Positions 7,243 through 19,763 are shown, numbered from the stretch's first letter. The stretch: DNA of 40,464 nucleotides from Lachnospiraceae bacterium (GCA_003979345.1 RYVZ01000031.1:1-40464); one strand, 5' to 3'. Made by a program: numbers and translations. Notes: generated by a model not told the origin, from the sequence alone.

Positions 7243-8289
7243 ATGAGTGTAAAAAGAAAATTATCCAACACAGAAATCTCCTCCTTCTGCGACCAGACCG
7301 CACTGATCTTAAGTGCCGGCATCACACCGGTCGAGGGCATGCGCATTCTCCTATCCGACACAAAGGATACACAGGGACGCAGGATCATTTCCGATATTTT
7401 GGAGATCTGCGAACAGGGCGAACCGTTCAGCAAGGCACTAGCGCGGACCGGCGTATTTCCGGATTACGCAGTCAACATGGTTAATGTCGGCGAGGAATCC
7501 GGTAAGACCGACGAAGTCATGCGTGCGCTGGCTGAATATTATGCAAAAGAAGAAATGATAGCAGACAACTTAAAGAGCGCTGTCCGCTATCCCCTTATAA
7601 TGATCGGCATGATGCTCATCGTGATCATCGTGCTGATCACAAAGGTACTGCCGATCTTCAATCAGGTATTCATACAGCTTGGAAGCGAGATCACCGGTTT
7701 CTCCCGCTCGCTCCTGCTGCTCGGCGGTCAGATCCGGAATTATTCAATCGTGCTGATCGCGATTCTGGCTGTGATCGTTCTGCTCGTATTGCTGGCTGCA
7801 AAAACGACCCGTGGAAGAAGACTGACGCGCCGCATACTGGCAAAATTTCCGCTGACGCGTTCCTTCTTTGACAATGTTGCAGCAGGACGTTTTGCAAACG
7901 GCATGGCGCTGACGCTCTCAAGCGGCCTCGACACCTACCAGAGTCTCGACATGGTATCGGAGCTCGTCGATCACCGGGGCATGGTCCAAAAGATCACGGC
8001 CTGCAAATCTTATATTGAAGGCGGCGATAATTTTTCAGACGCCGTGGCAAAGGCAGGCATTTTCTCCAATCTGCACGCAAAGATGATCGCAGTCGGTTTC
8101 CGCACCGGAAATGTGGACGTTGTCATGAATAAGATTTCCGAAAACTATGAAAAAGAAACCGGCGACCGGATCTATACGATCATCGCCATCCTCGAACCGA
8201 CGTTGGTGATCATCCTTTCGCTCATCGTCGGACTGATCCTGCTCTCGGTCATTTTACCGCTGATGGGGATCATGACCAGTATTGGATAA
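7243..8289 (+). CDS. Type II secretion system F / PilC-type platform protein
   Basis: This is an inner-membrane platform protein of type IV pilus, type II secretion or competence pseudopilus machines. The protein has 348 residues and shows the duplicated T2SSF layout: a cytoplasmic helical domain (about 8-112, with NVGEESGKTDEVM), a transmembrane segment (116-137) and a second (168-186). A repeat of the domain follows (207-308, with AVGFRTGNVDVVM), then a C-terminal membrane segment (311-343). The ATG is preceded by AAAGGAGAA; a TTG 36 bases earlier is less likely. It leads an operon of small membrane and pilin-like proteins. The assembly ATPase (PilB/GspE) and prepilin peptidase are absent from the window and must act from elsewhere if the system works. 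Confidence 0.92.
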   Translation: MSVKRKLSNTEISSFCDQTALILSAGITPVEGMRILLSDTKDTQGRRIISDILEICEQGEPFSKALARTGVFPDYAVNMVNVGEESGKTDEVMRALAEYYAKEEMIADNLKSAVRYPLIMIGMMLIVIIVLITKVLPIFNQVFIQLGSEITGFSRSLLLLGGQIRNYSIVLIAILAVIVLLVLLAAKTTRGRRLTRRILAKFPLTRSFFDNVAAGRFANGMALTLSSGLDTYQSLDMVSELVDHRGMVQKITACKSYIEGGDNFSDAVAKAGIFSNLHAKMIAVGFRTGNVDVVMNKISENYEKETGDRIYTIIAILEPTLVIILSLIVGLILLSVILPLMGIMTSIG

Positions 8290-8291
8290 AA

Positions 8292-8345
8292 AAAGAACGC
8301 GAAGCATTCTTTTTCAGAATTCCTTTAGGAATTAAGTCGTTCTTT
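8292..8345. repeat. Nested intergenic hairpins
   Basis: An outer 8-bp arm pair, AAAGAACG (8292-8299) and CGTTCTTT (8338-8345), encloses a second perfect hairpin, AATTCC (8318-8323) and GGAATT (8328-8333). It lies between the platform gene and the next gene and resembles the AAGAACGC-type hairpin at 33511-33531. It may attenuate or stabilise the operon mRNA. Confidence 0.5.
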
Positions 8346-8377
8346 GCATTTGTCGGTGAGTCAAAAAGGAGGCGCCC

Positions 8378-8704
8378 ATGAATCGTTTTAGAAAGGGGAG
8401 GCAAAAGCTCCCGATCCTCGGAAAATTTCATCTATCCTTTCTCGCGTTTATCCTGCTTCTCTTTTTTGCTCTCACCGGTTTACAGGAGATTTCGAACAAA
8501 ACGAATGACAACCAGCGCGAAAGCTTAGAGCATACACTCGAACGCAGCATTGCGCATTGTTATGCGCTTGAAGGCACTTATCCGCCGAGCCTTGACTATA
8601 TCAAAGCACATTATGGTCTGACTTATGACGAAGACCGCTTTTTCGTGGATTACCGGCCCATCGGCTCCAATCTGATGCCGGATGTTACGATCATTGAAAA
8701 ATAG
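8378..8704 (+). CDS. Small single-pass membrane protein, pilus-operon associated
   Basis: The protein has 108 residues. A basic N terminus precedes one hydrophobic helix (about 18-40, FHLSFLAFILLLFFALTGL). A helical region and a C-terminal part follow, with CYALEGTYPPSLDYIKAHYGL, a pattern common in the C-terminal region of Gram-positive pseudopilin-like proteins. No prepilin peptidase motif is present before the hydrophobic helix. AAAAAGGAGG lies 7 bases before the ATG. Position within the PilC-like operon suggests a structural or assembly part. It is not a family that can be named with certainty. Confidence 0.75.
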   Translation: MNRFRKGRQKLPILGKFHLSFLAFILLLFFALTGLQEISNKTNDNQRESLEHTLERSIAHCYALEGTYPPSLDYIKAHYGLTYDEDRFFVDYRPIGSNLMPDVTIIEK

Positions 8705-8718
8705 ATGCTTCCATCAAC

Positions 8719-8742
8719 AGATCGCAAAACAGATCACAAAAC
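8719..8742 (+). repeat. Two tandem 12-bp repeats
   Basis: AGATCGCAAAAC (8719-8730) is followed directly by AGATCACAAAAC (8731-8742), and a partial third copy starts GGATCGTGAG. It sits in the 66-bp gap before the next gene. Confidence 0.45.
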
Positions 8743-8770
8743 GGATCGTGAGTAAAAGGAGTCCCTGCGT

Positions 8771-9268
8771 ATGCATTTCAAAAACGAAAACAGACATATG
8801 GTCGATGTGCTTTTTGTCCTGTCCCTGTTCTGCGTATTTGCTTTTTCCGCACTGATGCTCGTGATCATCGGCGCAGACGTATACAAAAAAACAGCCGCCC
8901 ACATGGACACGAATTACGCCTCGCGCATTTCTTACGCCTATCTGTCTGAAAAGATCAGGCAGAGCGACCGCGCAGATTCCTTTTCTGTCGGAACCTACGG
9001 CGACGGAGATGCATTCATGATCGGCGAAGAGATCAACGGCACGACTTATTATACCTACTTATATCAATATGACGGTAAGCTTCGGGAGCTGTTCACCAAC
9101 ACCCCCGAATCCCTAAATCCGTCAGCGGGGCAGGTGATCATGGACTGTCTTCATTTTTCCGTTTCACCGCTGGGAGATCATCTATTTTGTTTTTCCATGA
9201 CCTCCTCCGAAGGTATAGAAACGACGCTCTATGTCTCAACACGCTGCTCTGTATCTTCCGGTCAATAG
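8771..9268 (+). CDS. DUF4860-like membrane-anchored protein
   Basis: The protein has 165 residues. A transmembrane helix (about 12-36, VLFVLSLFCVFAFSALMLVIIGADVY) follows a short cytoplasmic N terminus. The extracellular part has the pattern seen in DUF4860 proteins of Clostridia: YLSEKIRQSD, a YLYQYDGKLRELF strand pair, then SPLGDHLFCFSMTS. These are thought of as minor pseudopilin-like parts, but no function is proven. A possible ribosome-binding site (AAAAGGAG) precedes the ATG. It is the third gene of the plus-strand pilus-like operon. Confidence 0.72.
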   Translation: MHFKNENRHMVDVLFVLSLFCVFAFSALMLVIIGADVYKKTAAHMDTNYASRISYAYLSEKIRQSDRADSFSVGTYGDGDAFMIGEEINGTTYYTYLYQYDGKLRELFTNTPESLNPSAGQVIMDCLHFSVSPLGDHLFCFSMTSSEGIETTLYVSTRCSVSSGQ

Positions 9269-9301
9269 CACGGCACACACCTGATAAGGAGATCTGCCTC
9301 T

Positions 9302-10051
9302 ATGTTTAAGAAAAACTCCTCGCGCTCCGGTCTTTTTTTACTGGAGCTCATCATTTCCATTCTGTTTTTTTCGATGGCGAGCGCCGTCTGCATCCGCCTG
9401 TTCGTGCAGGCGCATGTCATGGACCGGGACAACCGCAGTCTTACGGAGTCCGTCAAACTCTGTGAAAATCTTGCGGAAGTCTATACCGCCTCCAGCGGCG
9501 ATCTTGATGCTCTTATGGAAGTCTATCCGTATTTCAGACGCGATGTCCGCTCAGCGATCTATATCGCGCCCTGGCGCGATATGCCATCGATGTATCCGCT
9601 GGAAGGTACGACAGTCTCCCGTTTTCTGCGTTCCTCCTATACGCCGTCCCCCGCGCCTGCAGAAACCAACCGTATCCATGCGGATGATTCTTCGGCGGAC
9701 ACGGACAGCACGGACTCAGACGATACTTTGCTTAGGGGATATGCCGTACAGGACATGCTGATGTTTCTTGACAGGGATTTTAACCCCAGCATCATCCCGC
9801 AATCCGGCGGATACATTCTGTGCCTCATTTCCTTTGAACTGCAGCCATCAGCCGGCACGCTGAAAAACGCTTCACTCGGCGTCTGGGAATATGATACCAT
9901 GCGGCAGATCCCGGTAAGCGAAACTGCCGCGCTTACCGGGATCGTGGATGATGATTACTTCGAGCAGTTCTCATATCTTCCCGAAGAAGATGCGATCTAT
10001 CTGCTGGACGTTACAATCTACGTACCCGATCAGGGAGGTAAATGCGAATGA
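9302..10051 (+). CDS. Type IV pilin-like protein with prepilin cleavage motif
   Basis: The protein has 249 residues. The N terminus KKNSSRSG|LFLLELIISILFF fits a prepilin: basic leader, Gly10 at -1, Leu11 at +1, Glu15 at +5, then a hydrophobic helix. It should be cut by a prepilin peptidase and inserted as a (pseudo)pilin. The large soluble part includes an acidic Ser/Asp-rich linker near 120-140 (DDSSADTDSTDSDD). The gene overlaps the next one in an ATGA arrangement, so the two are translationally coupled. The size suggests a minor or tip pilin rather than the main fibre protein, which is an inference. Confidence 0.8.
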   Translation: MFKKNSSRSGLFLLELIISILFFSMASAVCIRLFVQAHVMDRDNRSLTESVKLCENLAEVYTASSGDLDALMEVYPYFRRDVRSAIYIAPWRDMPSMYPLEGTTVSRFLRSSYTPSPAPAETNRIHADDSSADTDSTDSDDTLLRGYAVQDMLMFLDRDFNPSIIPQSGGYILCLISFELQPSAGTLKNASLGVWEYDTMRQIPVSETAALTGIVDDDYFEQFSYLPEEDAIYLLDVTIYVPDQGGKCE

Positions 10052-10479
10052 AGCAAAAACGTTACGGAGTCAATGTCGGTTCTTCTTCCCTGCTCATCAT
10101 CTTTGTCGTCGTCTGTCTTGTTTCCTTTGCAGCACTTTCGATCGTCAGCGCCGACTCTGATTACAAGCTGACAAAGCGGATGGCAGACCGTGCGACCAAT
10201 TACTACAACGCATGCAACAGCGCCCACCGTGCGCTGGCAGATATTGACAGAACCCTGCTGTCCATCTATGAAACGAGCAGTAGCGAGGAAGAATTTTACG
10301 CACAGACAGGTTATACAAAATCTTTTGCGTATCCGGTATCCGATATTCAGACTCTGCGCGTCGTCATTGACATCCATTATCCGGCAAACGACGGGGACAG
10401 CCGCTATTCGATCACGGAGTGGAAATTGATCACGACCGGAACCTTGGAATACGACCAAAGTCTCCCGGTATTACAATAA
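10048..10479 (+). CDS. Small membrane protein, last gene of pilus-like operon
   Basis: The protein has 143 residues from the second of two close ATGs. That ATG is preceded by GGGAGG at a good distance, whereas the first ATG at 10042 is too near. One transmembrane helix (about 10-34, SSLLIIFVVVCLVSFAALSIVSAD) is followed by a helical stretch (YKLTKRMADRATNYYNACNSAHRALADID) and a beta-rich tail. This layout is typical of PilX/GspK-like minor components, but no signature confirms it. It starts inside the stop codon of the pilin-like gene (ATGA) and ends before a bidirectional terminator. Confidence 0.72.
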   Translation: MKQKRYGVNVGSSSLLIIFVVVCLVSFAALSIVSADSDYKLTKRMADRATNYYNACNSAHRALADIDRTLLSIYETSSSEEEFYAQTGYTKSFAYPVSDIQTLRVVIDIHYPANDGDSRYSITEWKLITTGTLEYDQSLPVLQ

Positions 10480-10531
10480 AATCAAAGATTTTAGATGAGA
10501 AACATGGATTAGAACAGAAAAAGAACTAAGA

Positions 10532-10577
10532 AAGAACCGGACAAGAGCATCTGTCTGCTCCTGTCCGGTTCTTCTTT
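10532..10577. terminator. Bidirectional terminator between pilus-like operon and rpoC
   Basis: A 12-bp perfect stem, AAGAACCGGACA (10532-10543) and TGTCCGGTTCTT (10562-10573), contains a further AGCA/TGCT pairing in the loop. It is T-rich on the plus side and lies between convergent genes, so it can serve both. Confidence 0.88.
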
Positions 10578-10629
10578 ATTTCCTTCTCTTTCAGATATCC
10601 ATTTCGTTCAGATATCCATTTCCATTTGC

Positions 10630-13600
10630 CTACTCTGTATCATCGGCAGCTTCCATGGCGAAATCATCCGCCTCTTCCTCTGCAAAATCATCTTCCATGG
10701 ATAGTTCCTCTTCCACGGAAGGCCCTTCTTCCATGGAGGGCTCTTCGTCCATGAAATCATCCTCTATAGACAACTCGTCATCCGCAAATTCTTCGTCGTC
10801 TGCAAACTCTTCATTGGAAAAATCGTCTTCCGGCTCTTCCTCATCAAACGACATGACACGCTCGTCATGGCTGTCAGCAAAGGAGAATTCCTGCTCCATC
10901 ATCCTCTGATTGTATGCAAAATTCGCATCGGTCGAGAGTCTGACATCACGATACCGTTTCATACCGGTTCCCGCAGGGATCAGCTTACCGATAATGACAT
11001 TTTCCTTTAATCCGATCAGCGGATCGACCTTACCCTTGATCGCTGCTTCCGTCAGCACCTTTGTCGTCTCCTGGAAGGATGCCGCGGACAGGAACGAATT
11101 CGTTGCCAGTGCCGCTTTTGTGATACCGAGGATGACCTGCTTACCGTCAGCCGGTTCTTTTCCTTCCGCGACAAACTGTGCGTTCATATCCTCATAATCA
11201 AGGACGTCCACAAGCGTTCCCGGAAGGAACTCCGTATCGCCGTTGTTTTCAATGCGGATCTTCTTTAACATCTGACGCACGATGACCTCGATATGCTTAT
11301 CCGCGATATCAACACCCTGCAGGCGGTATACACGCTGAACTTCACGAAGCAGATAATCCTGCACGGCACGCACACCCTTGATCTTTAACAGATCATGCGG
11401 ATTCACGGAACCTTCCGTCAGCTCATCGCCCGCTTCGATCGTCGCACCATCTAAGATTTTGATGCGGGAACCATACGGGATCAGATACGTTTTCGACTCG
11501 CCAGTCTCCTTATTTTCAATCGCGATCTCACGCTTTTTCTTTGTATCTTTTACGGTTGCAACGCCTGCGATCTCGGAAATGACCGCAAGTCCCTTCGGCT
11601 TTCTCGCCTCGAAAAGCTCCTCTACACGGGGAAGACCCTGTGTGATATCGCCGCCGGCAACACCGCCCGTATGGAACGTTCTCATCGTCAGCTGCGTACC
11701 CGGTTCACCGATGGACTGCGCTGCAATGATACCGACTGTCTCACCGACCTGTACCGCCTCGCCGGTCGCCATGTTCGCACCGTAGCATTTCGCACAGATT
11801 CCCGTATGGGAACGGCATGTCAGAATCGTACGGATCTTAACGCTTTCGACCGGCTCACCCTTTTCGTCTACTCCGACGCTTAAGATCTTCGATGCACGGC
11901 TCGGTGTGATCATATGATTTCTCTTAACGATCACATTGCCGTCTTTATCAAGGATGTCCTCACAGCTGTATCTGCCCGTGATACGGTCCTTTAAGCCCTC
12001 GATCACTTCTTTTCCGTCCATGAACGCCTTCACGGTCATACCCGGAATCTCTTCAGTTCCCTCGCAACAATCCATCTCGCGGATGATCAGCTCCTGACAC
12101 ACATCGACCATTCGTCTGGTCAGATAACCGGAATCGGCAGTACGAAGCGCCGTATCGGAAAGACCTTTTCTTGCGCCGTGCGCCGACATGAAGTACTCGA
12201 GCACGTCAAGACCCTCACGGAAATTGGACTTGATCGGCAGCTCGATCGTCTTACCGGTCGTATCCGCCATCAGACCACGCATACCCGCAAGCTGCTTGAT
12301 CTGCTGGTTGGAACCACGGGCACCGGAATCCGCCATCATGAAAATATTGTTATACTGGTCAAGACCTTTCAAAAGGACATCGGTCAGTTCCTTATCGGTC
12401 TCGGTCCATGTCTCAACGACCGCCTTGTAGCGCTCCTCATCCGTGATCAGTCCGCGCTTATAGTTCTTCGTGATCTTATCCACGGTCTCCTGCGCTGCCG
12501 CAAGCATTTCCGGTTTCTTCGCAGGCACGGTCATATCGGAGATCGAAACTGTCATCGCCGCCTTTGTCGAGTACTTATAGCCGGTCGCTTTAATATCATC
12601 AAGCACTTCCGCGGTCTTGAACGTACCGTGGGTGTTGATGACTCTCTCCAATATCTGCTTTAACTGTTTCTTTGCTACGAGGAAATCCACCTCGGGCTTT
12701 AAGAAATTCGCCGGATCGCTTCTGTCAACATATCCTAAGTCCTGCGGAAGGATCTCGTTAAAGATGAGTCTTCCGAGTGTGGACTCGATCAGTCCCGTGA
12801 CGGTCTCGCCCGCATCGTTGACCTTGCTGACTCTGACCGTGATCCGTGAATGCAGCGTAATATAATGGTTCTCATACGCCATGATCGCTTCGCTCAGATT
12901 GCGGAAGAATTTGCCTTCGCCAAGCGCACCCGGACGCTCTTGTGTTAAATAATAAATACCGAGTACCATATCCTGTGACGGAACGGCAACGGGGCCTCCG
13001 TCCGACGGTTTTAACAGGTTGTTCGGTGACAGGAGCAAGAAGCGGCACTCTGCCTGTGCTTCCTGCGACAGAGGGAGATGCACTGCCATCTGGTCTCCGT
13101 CGAAGTCCGCATTGAACGCGGTACATACAAGCGGGTGCAGCTTGATTGCCTTACCCTCTACCAGGATTGGCTCAAATGCCTGAATTCCCAGTCTGTGCAG
13201 TGTAGGCGCACGGTTCAGCATGACCGGATGCTCGGTGATGACTTCCTCCAACACATCCCATACCTGATTATCCCAGCGCTCCACGAGCTTCTTTGCATTT
13301 TTGATATTCTGGGAGATGCCGCGCGCGACAAGCTCCTTCATCACAAACGGTTTGAACAGTTCGATCGCCATCTCTTTCGGCAGACCGCACTGGTAGATCT
13401 TTAATTCCGGACCTACGACGATAACGGAGCGTCCCGAATAATCGACACGCTTACCGAGCAGGTTCTGACGGAACCGTCCGGATTTTCCCTTCAGCATATC
13501 GGACAAGGACTTTAACGCCCTGTTTCCCGGTCCGGTCACGGGACGGCCGCGCCTGCCGTTATCGATCAGCGCATCGACCGCTTCCTGAAGCATTCTCTTT

Positions 13601-14475
13601 TCGTTGCGCACGATGATATCCGGCGCTCCCAGATCCAACAGTCTCTTTAAGCGGTTATTTCTGTTAATGATCCTGCGGTACAAGTCATTTAAGTCGCTCG
13701 TTGCAAAGCGACCGCCGTCAAGCTGTACCATCGGACGTAAATCGGGCGGAATGACCGGAATCGCATCCATGACCATCCACTCTGGCTTATTCTCGGACTC
13801 GCGGAACGCTTCAACGACCTCCAGACGCTTAATGATACGCGCACGTTTCTGACCGCTCGACTCACGCAGTCCTGCCTTTAACTCTTCTGCTTCTTTCTCT
13901 AAATCAATTGCCTGAAGCAGCTCCTTGATCGCCTCAGCGCCCATTCCGACACGGAATTTTCTGTCGCCAAAGTTTTCCTTTGCGTCCTGATATTCTTTCT
14001 CGGACAGAATCTGCTTGTATTCCAGATTGGACTGTCCGGGGTCTAATACGATATAAGAAGCAAAATAGAGCACTTTCTCCAGCACGCGCGGGGACAGATC
14101 CAAAATCAGTCCCATGCGGCTCGGAATTCCCTTAAAATACCAGATATGGGACACGGGCGCGGCAAGCTCGATATGCCCCATGCGTTCCCTGCGGACGCTC
14201 GATTTGGTCACTTCCACACCGCACCGGTCGCAGACAACGCCCTTATAACGAATCTTTTTATATTTACCGCAGTGACATTCCCAATCCTTGTTCGGTCCAA
14301 AAATGCGCTCACAGAAAAGTCCGTCTTTTTCGGGCTTTAAGGTTCTGTAATTGATGGTTTCCGGCTTTGTAACTTCTCCTCGCGACCATTCTCTGATTTT
14401 TTCAGGTGAAGCCAGCCCGATCTTAATGGCATCAAAAGTCATCGGCTGGTATCCTTCATTTCTTGTCTCTGACAT
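10630..14475 (-). CDS. rpoC: RNA polymerase beta' subunit
   Basis: This is the catalytic large subunit of RNA polymerase. The protein has 1281 residues. The N-terminal zinc site uses Cys67, Cys69, Cys82 and Cys85. The metal-A loop NADFDGDQM is at 455-463, with three catalytic aspartates intact. The second zinc site includes CRSHTGICAKC, and the trigger-loop region is normal. The start has GGAAGGAG seven bases upstream and lies 38 bp after rpoB. The last 71 residues (about 1211-1281) are an unusual acidic, low-complexity tail built from imperfect units such as EEFADDEE and SMEE-type blocks, extending beyond the conserved fold. Core identity is certain; the function of the tail is unknown. Confidence 0.99.
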   Translation of the reverse strand: MSETRNEGYQPMTFDAIKIGLASPEKIREWSRGEVTKPETINYRTLKPEKDGLFCERIFGPNKDWECHCGKYKKIRYKGVVCDRCGVEVTKSSVRRERMGHIELAAPVSHIWYFKGIPSRMGLILDLSPRVLEKVLYFASYIVLDPGQSNLEYKQILSEKEYQDAKENFGDRKFRVGMGAEAIKELLQAIDLEKEAEELKAGLRESSGQKRARIIKRLEVVEAFRESENKPEWMVMDAIPVIPPDLRPMVQLDGGRFATSDLNDLYRRIINRNNRLKRLLDLGAPDIIVRNEKRMLQEAVDALIDNGRRGRPVTGPGNRALKSLSDMLKGKSGRFRQNLLGKRVDYSGRSVIVVGPELKIYQCGLPKEMAIELFKPFVMKELVARGISQNIKNAKKLVERWDNQVWDVLEEVITEHPVMLNRAPTLHRLGIQAFEPILVEGKAIKLHPLVCTAFNADFDGDQMAVHLPLSQEAQAECRFLLLSPNNLLKPSDGGPVAVPSQDMVLGIYYLTQERPGALGEGKFFRNLSEAIMAYENHYITLHSRITVRVSKVNDAGETVTGLIESTLGRLIFNEILPQDLGYVDRSDPANFLKPEVDFLVAKKQLKQILERVINTHGTFKTAEVLDDIKATGYKYSTKAAMTVSISDMTVPAKKPEMLAAAQETVDKITKNYKRGLITDEERYKAVVETWTETDKELTDVLLKGLDQYNNIFMMADSGARGSNQQIKQLAGMRGLMADTTGKTIELPIKSNFREGLDVLEYFMSAHGARKGLSDTALRTADSGYLTRRMVDVCQELIIREMDCCEGTEEIPGMTVKAFMDGKEVIEGLKDRITGRYSCEDILDKDGNVIVKRNHMITPSRASKILSVGVDEKGEPVESVKIRTILTCRSHTGICAKCYGANMATGEAVQVGETVGIIAAQSIGEPGTQLTMRTFHTGGVAGGDITQGLPRVEELFEARKPKGLAVISEIAGVATVKDTKKKREIAIENKETGESKTYLIPYGSRIKILDGATIEAGDELTEGSVNPHDLLKIKGVRAVQDYLLREVQRVYRLQGVDIADKHIEVIVRQMLKKIRIENNGDTEFLPGTLVDVLDYEDMNAQFVAEGKEPADGKQVILGITKAALATNSFLSAASFQETTKVLTEAAIKGKVDPLIGLKENVIIGKLIPAGTGMKRYRDVRLSTDANFAYNQRMMEQEFSFADSHDERVMSFDEEEPEDDFSNEEFADDEEFADDELSIEDDFMDEEPSMEEGPSVEEELSMEDDFAEEEADDFAMEAADDTE

Positions 14476-14513
14476 TATGGCACTCCTTCCATCCTTTTCA
14501 TCAAAAACAGCTT

Positions 14514-18395
<3,882 letters not shown>

Positions 18396-18448
18396 TGACA
18401 ATTCACCCCGTTCTTCCATAAAAATCTTCATTCTTGCCACAGCCCGCG

Positions 18449-18472
18449 AATTTGTGCCAATAGGCACAAATT
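18449..18472 (-). promoter_or_regulatory. rpoB leader hairpin
   Basis: A 10-bp perfect inverted repeat, AATTTGTGCC (18449-18458) and GGCACAAATT (18463-18472), encloses the loop AATA. It sits in the predicted 100-base 5' leader of rpoBC. No T-run follows, so it is more likely an mRNA structure, processing site or protein site than a terminator. Confidence 0.6.
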
Positions 18473-18502
18473 TGCCTATCACACCACAATAACGCATCAT
18501 CC

Positions 18503-18531
18503 AGTTTAACACAAGTCAAGTGCCGAGTCAA
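18503..18531 (-). promoter_or_regulatory. Likely sigma-A promoter of rpoB-rpoC
   Basis: On the minus strand TTGACT (18526-18531), a 17-base spacer and TAAACT (18503-18508) form a good sigma-A promoter. It sits downstream of the rplL terminator. Transcription would start near 18496. Confidence 0.68.
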
Positions 18532-18571
18532 CCAATAATTTCGTTTTCAGAAAAGACTTATTAAAAACTTT

Positions 18572-18623
18572 ATATAAAAAAGAAAATCGCCATGCTCCTC
18601 CACCCATGTGAAAAAGCACGGCG
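18572..18623 (-). terminator. rplL-rpoB intergenic terminator/attenuator
   Basis: On the minus strand CGCCGTGCT pairs with AGCATGGCG (9 bp with one G-U; plus-strand arms 18588-18596 and 18615-18623). It is followed by ATTTTCTTTTTT. This reduces or ends read-through from rplJL into rpoB, and a new promoter follows. Confidence 0.8.
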
Positions 18624-18650
18624 TATTTCTCTTTTGTCCCGCAGACACGA

Positions 18651-19031
18651 TTACTTTAATGTAACCTTTGCGCCCTCAGCTTCAAGCTTCGTCTTGATGT
18701 CCTCAGCTTCTTCCTTAGTAGCTGCTTCCTTTAACATCTTCGGAGCGGAATCAACCAGATCCTTTGCTTCCTTTAAGCCAAGACCTGTTGCCTCACGAAC
18801 GACCTTAATAACCTTGACCTTGTTCGGGCCAACCTCTGTCAGCTCAACGTCAAACTCGGTCTTCTCCTCAGCTGCATCCGCTGCTGCACCTGCACCTGCC
18901 GCTGCAACGACAACACCTGCTGCTGCAGATACGCCGAATTCCTCTTCACAAGCCTTTACGAGATCGTTTAACTCTAATACGGTCAGTTCTTTGATCGCAT
19001 CAATGAATTCCTGAGTTGTCAACTTTGCCAT
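18651..19031 (-). CDS. rplL: 50S ribosomal protein L7/L12
   Basis: L7/L12 forms the flexible stalk that recruits translational GTPases. The protein has 126 residues. The N-terminal dimerisation domain (to about 35) is followed by an alanine/glycine-rich hinge (AAAGVVVAAAGAGAAADAAEE) and the C-terminal domain beginning EFDVELTEVGPNKVKVIKVVRE. AGGAGG precedes the ATG. It follows rplJ by 54 bp and shares its leader control. Confidence 0.99.
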   Translation of the reverse strand: MAKLTTQEFIDAIKELTVLELNDLVKACEEEFGVSAAAGVVVAAAGAGAAADAAEEKTEFDVELTEVGPNKVKVIKVVREATGLGLKEAKDLVDSAPKMLKEAATKEEAEDIKTKLEAEGAKVTLK

Positions 19032-19085
19032 TTTATTTTCCTCCTTACATTCTTGATCAAATGTTTTTGTTTCCGATAATTGTTG

Positions 19086-19643
19086 TTATTCTGCAGCAGG
19101 CGCTTCCGCCTCTGCCGCCGGAGCCTCTTCTGCAGGCGCTGATGCCTCGCAGTTCACCGCTCCGCCCTTCTCCGCGATCTGGTTCAATACGCGTGCGAGG
19201 TTGGAGATCGGAGACTTCATGCTGCCAAGCAGTCTGGAAAGCAGTTCCTCTCTGGAAGGAATATCTGCGATCTGACCAATGCCTTTTGCGTCGTACAATA
19301 CGCCGTCAACCACACCGCCCTTGATCTCAAGCTTCGGTGCCGTCTTTGCGAATTTGCACAGCACGCGTGCCGGTGCGGTCGCATCACTCTCGGATACTGC
19401 CATTGCACTCGGTCCTTCGAGATACTTCGTAAGCTCCTCAAAGTCTGTTCCCTTGAACGCAAAATTCATCATTGTGTTCTTGTAAACTTTATAGCTGACG
19501 CCCGCTTCCCGAAGCTGCTTACGGAGTTTCGTATCTTCTTCCACAGTCAGACCACGGTGATCTACCAAAACGACCGTCTGCGCGCTTTTGAGCTTCTCGG
19601 AAATTTCTTCCACTACCGGTTTCTTCAGTTCAACCTTTGCCAT
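19086..19643 (-). CDS. rplJ: 50S ribosomal protein L10
   Basis: L10 is the stalk base that binds L12 dimers and 23S rRNA. The protein has 185 residues, with the start MAKVELKKPVVEEISEKLKSA and the typical VVLVDHRGLTV segment. The C terminus carries an Ala/Glu-rich extension (APAEEAPAAEAEAPAAE) beyond the L12-binding helix. AAGGAGGT precedes the ATG. In B. subtilis L10(L12)4 represses this operon by transcription attenuation, and the long leader here has the matching parts. Confidence 0.99.
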   Translation of the reverse strand: MAKVELKKPVVEEISEKLKSAQTVVLVDHRGLTVEEDTKLRKQLREAGVSYKVYKNTMMNFAFKGTDFEELTKYLEGPSAMAVSESDATAPARVLCKFAKTAPKLEIKGGVVDGVLYDAKGIGQIADIPSREELLSRLLGSMKSPISNLARVLNQIAEKGGAVNCEASAPAEEAPAAEAEAPAAE

Positions 19644-19736
19644 GTTCTTACCTCCTTATAGATTTTGTATCGCTTACGCCGATCAGGAGTGTGACAGCCG
19701 GATTCCGCTATCGGCGGTCTCCTGCTGTTATGAATG

Positions 19737-19763
19737 AAAAACCTCCCTGCAAAGACAGGGAGG
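19737..19763 (-). terminator. Attenuator terminator in the L10 leader
   Basis: On the minus strand CCTCCCTG pairs with CAGGGAGG (arms 19742-19749 and 19756-19763) and is followed by TTTTT (complement of 19737-19741). It lies in the leader about 95 bases upstream of rplJ. It fits the known Firmicute mechanism in which L10(L12)4 binding favours termination. Confidence 0.88.

Noticed and set aside
10655..10909. Plus-strand serine-rich 84-residue ORF opposite the rpoC 3' end
   Set aside because: It is the antisense reading of the acidic RpoC tail codons (GAA/GAT give TTC/ATC and, shifted, TCT/TCC). No ribosome-binding site or conservation is expected.
18396..18512. N-terminal extension of RpoB by 39 residues
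   Set aside because: The extra frame runs through the leader hairpin and the promoter region, has no good ribosome-binding site and does not look like an RpoB start; MEKNRIRPIASG has one.
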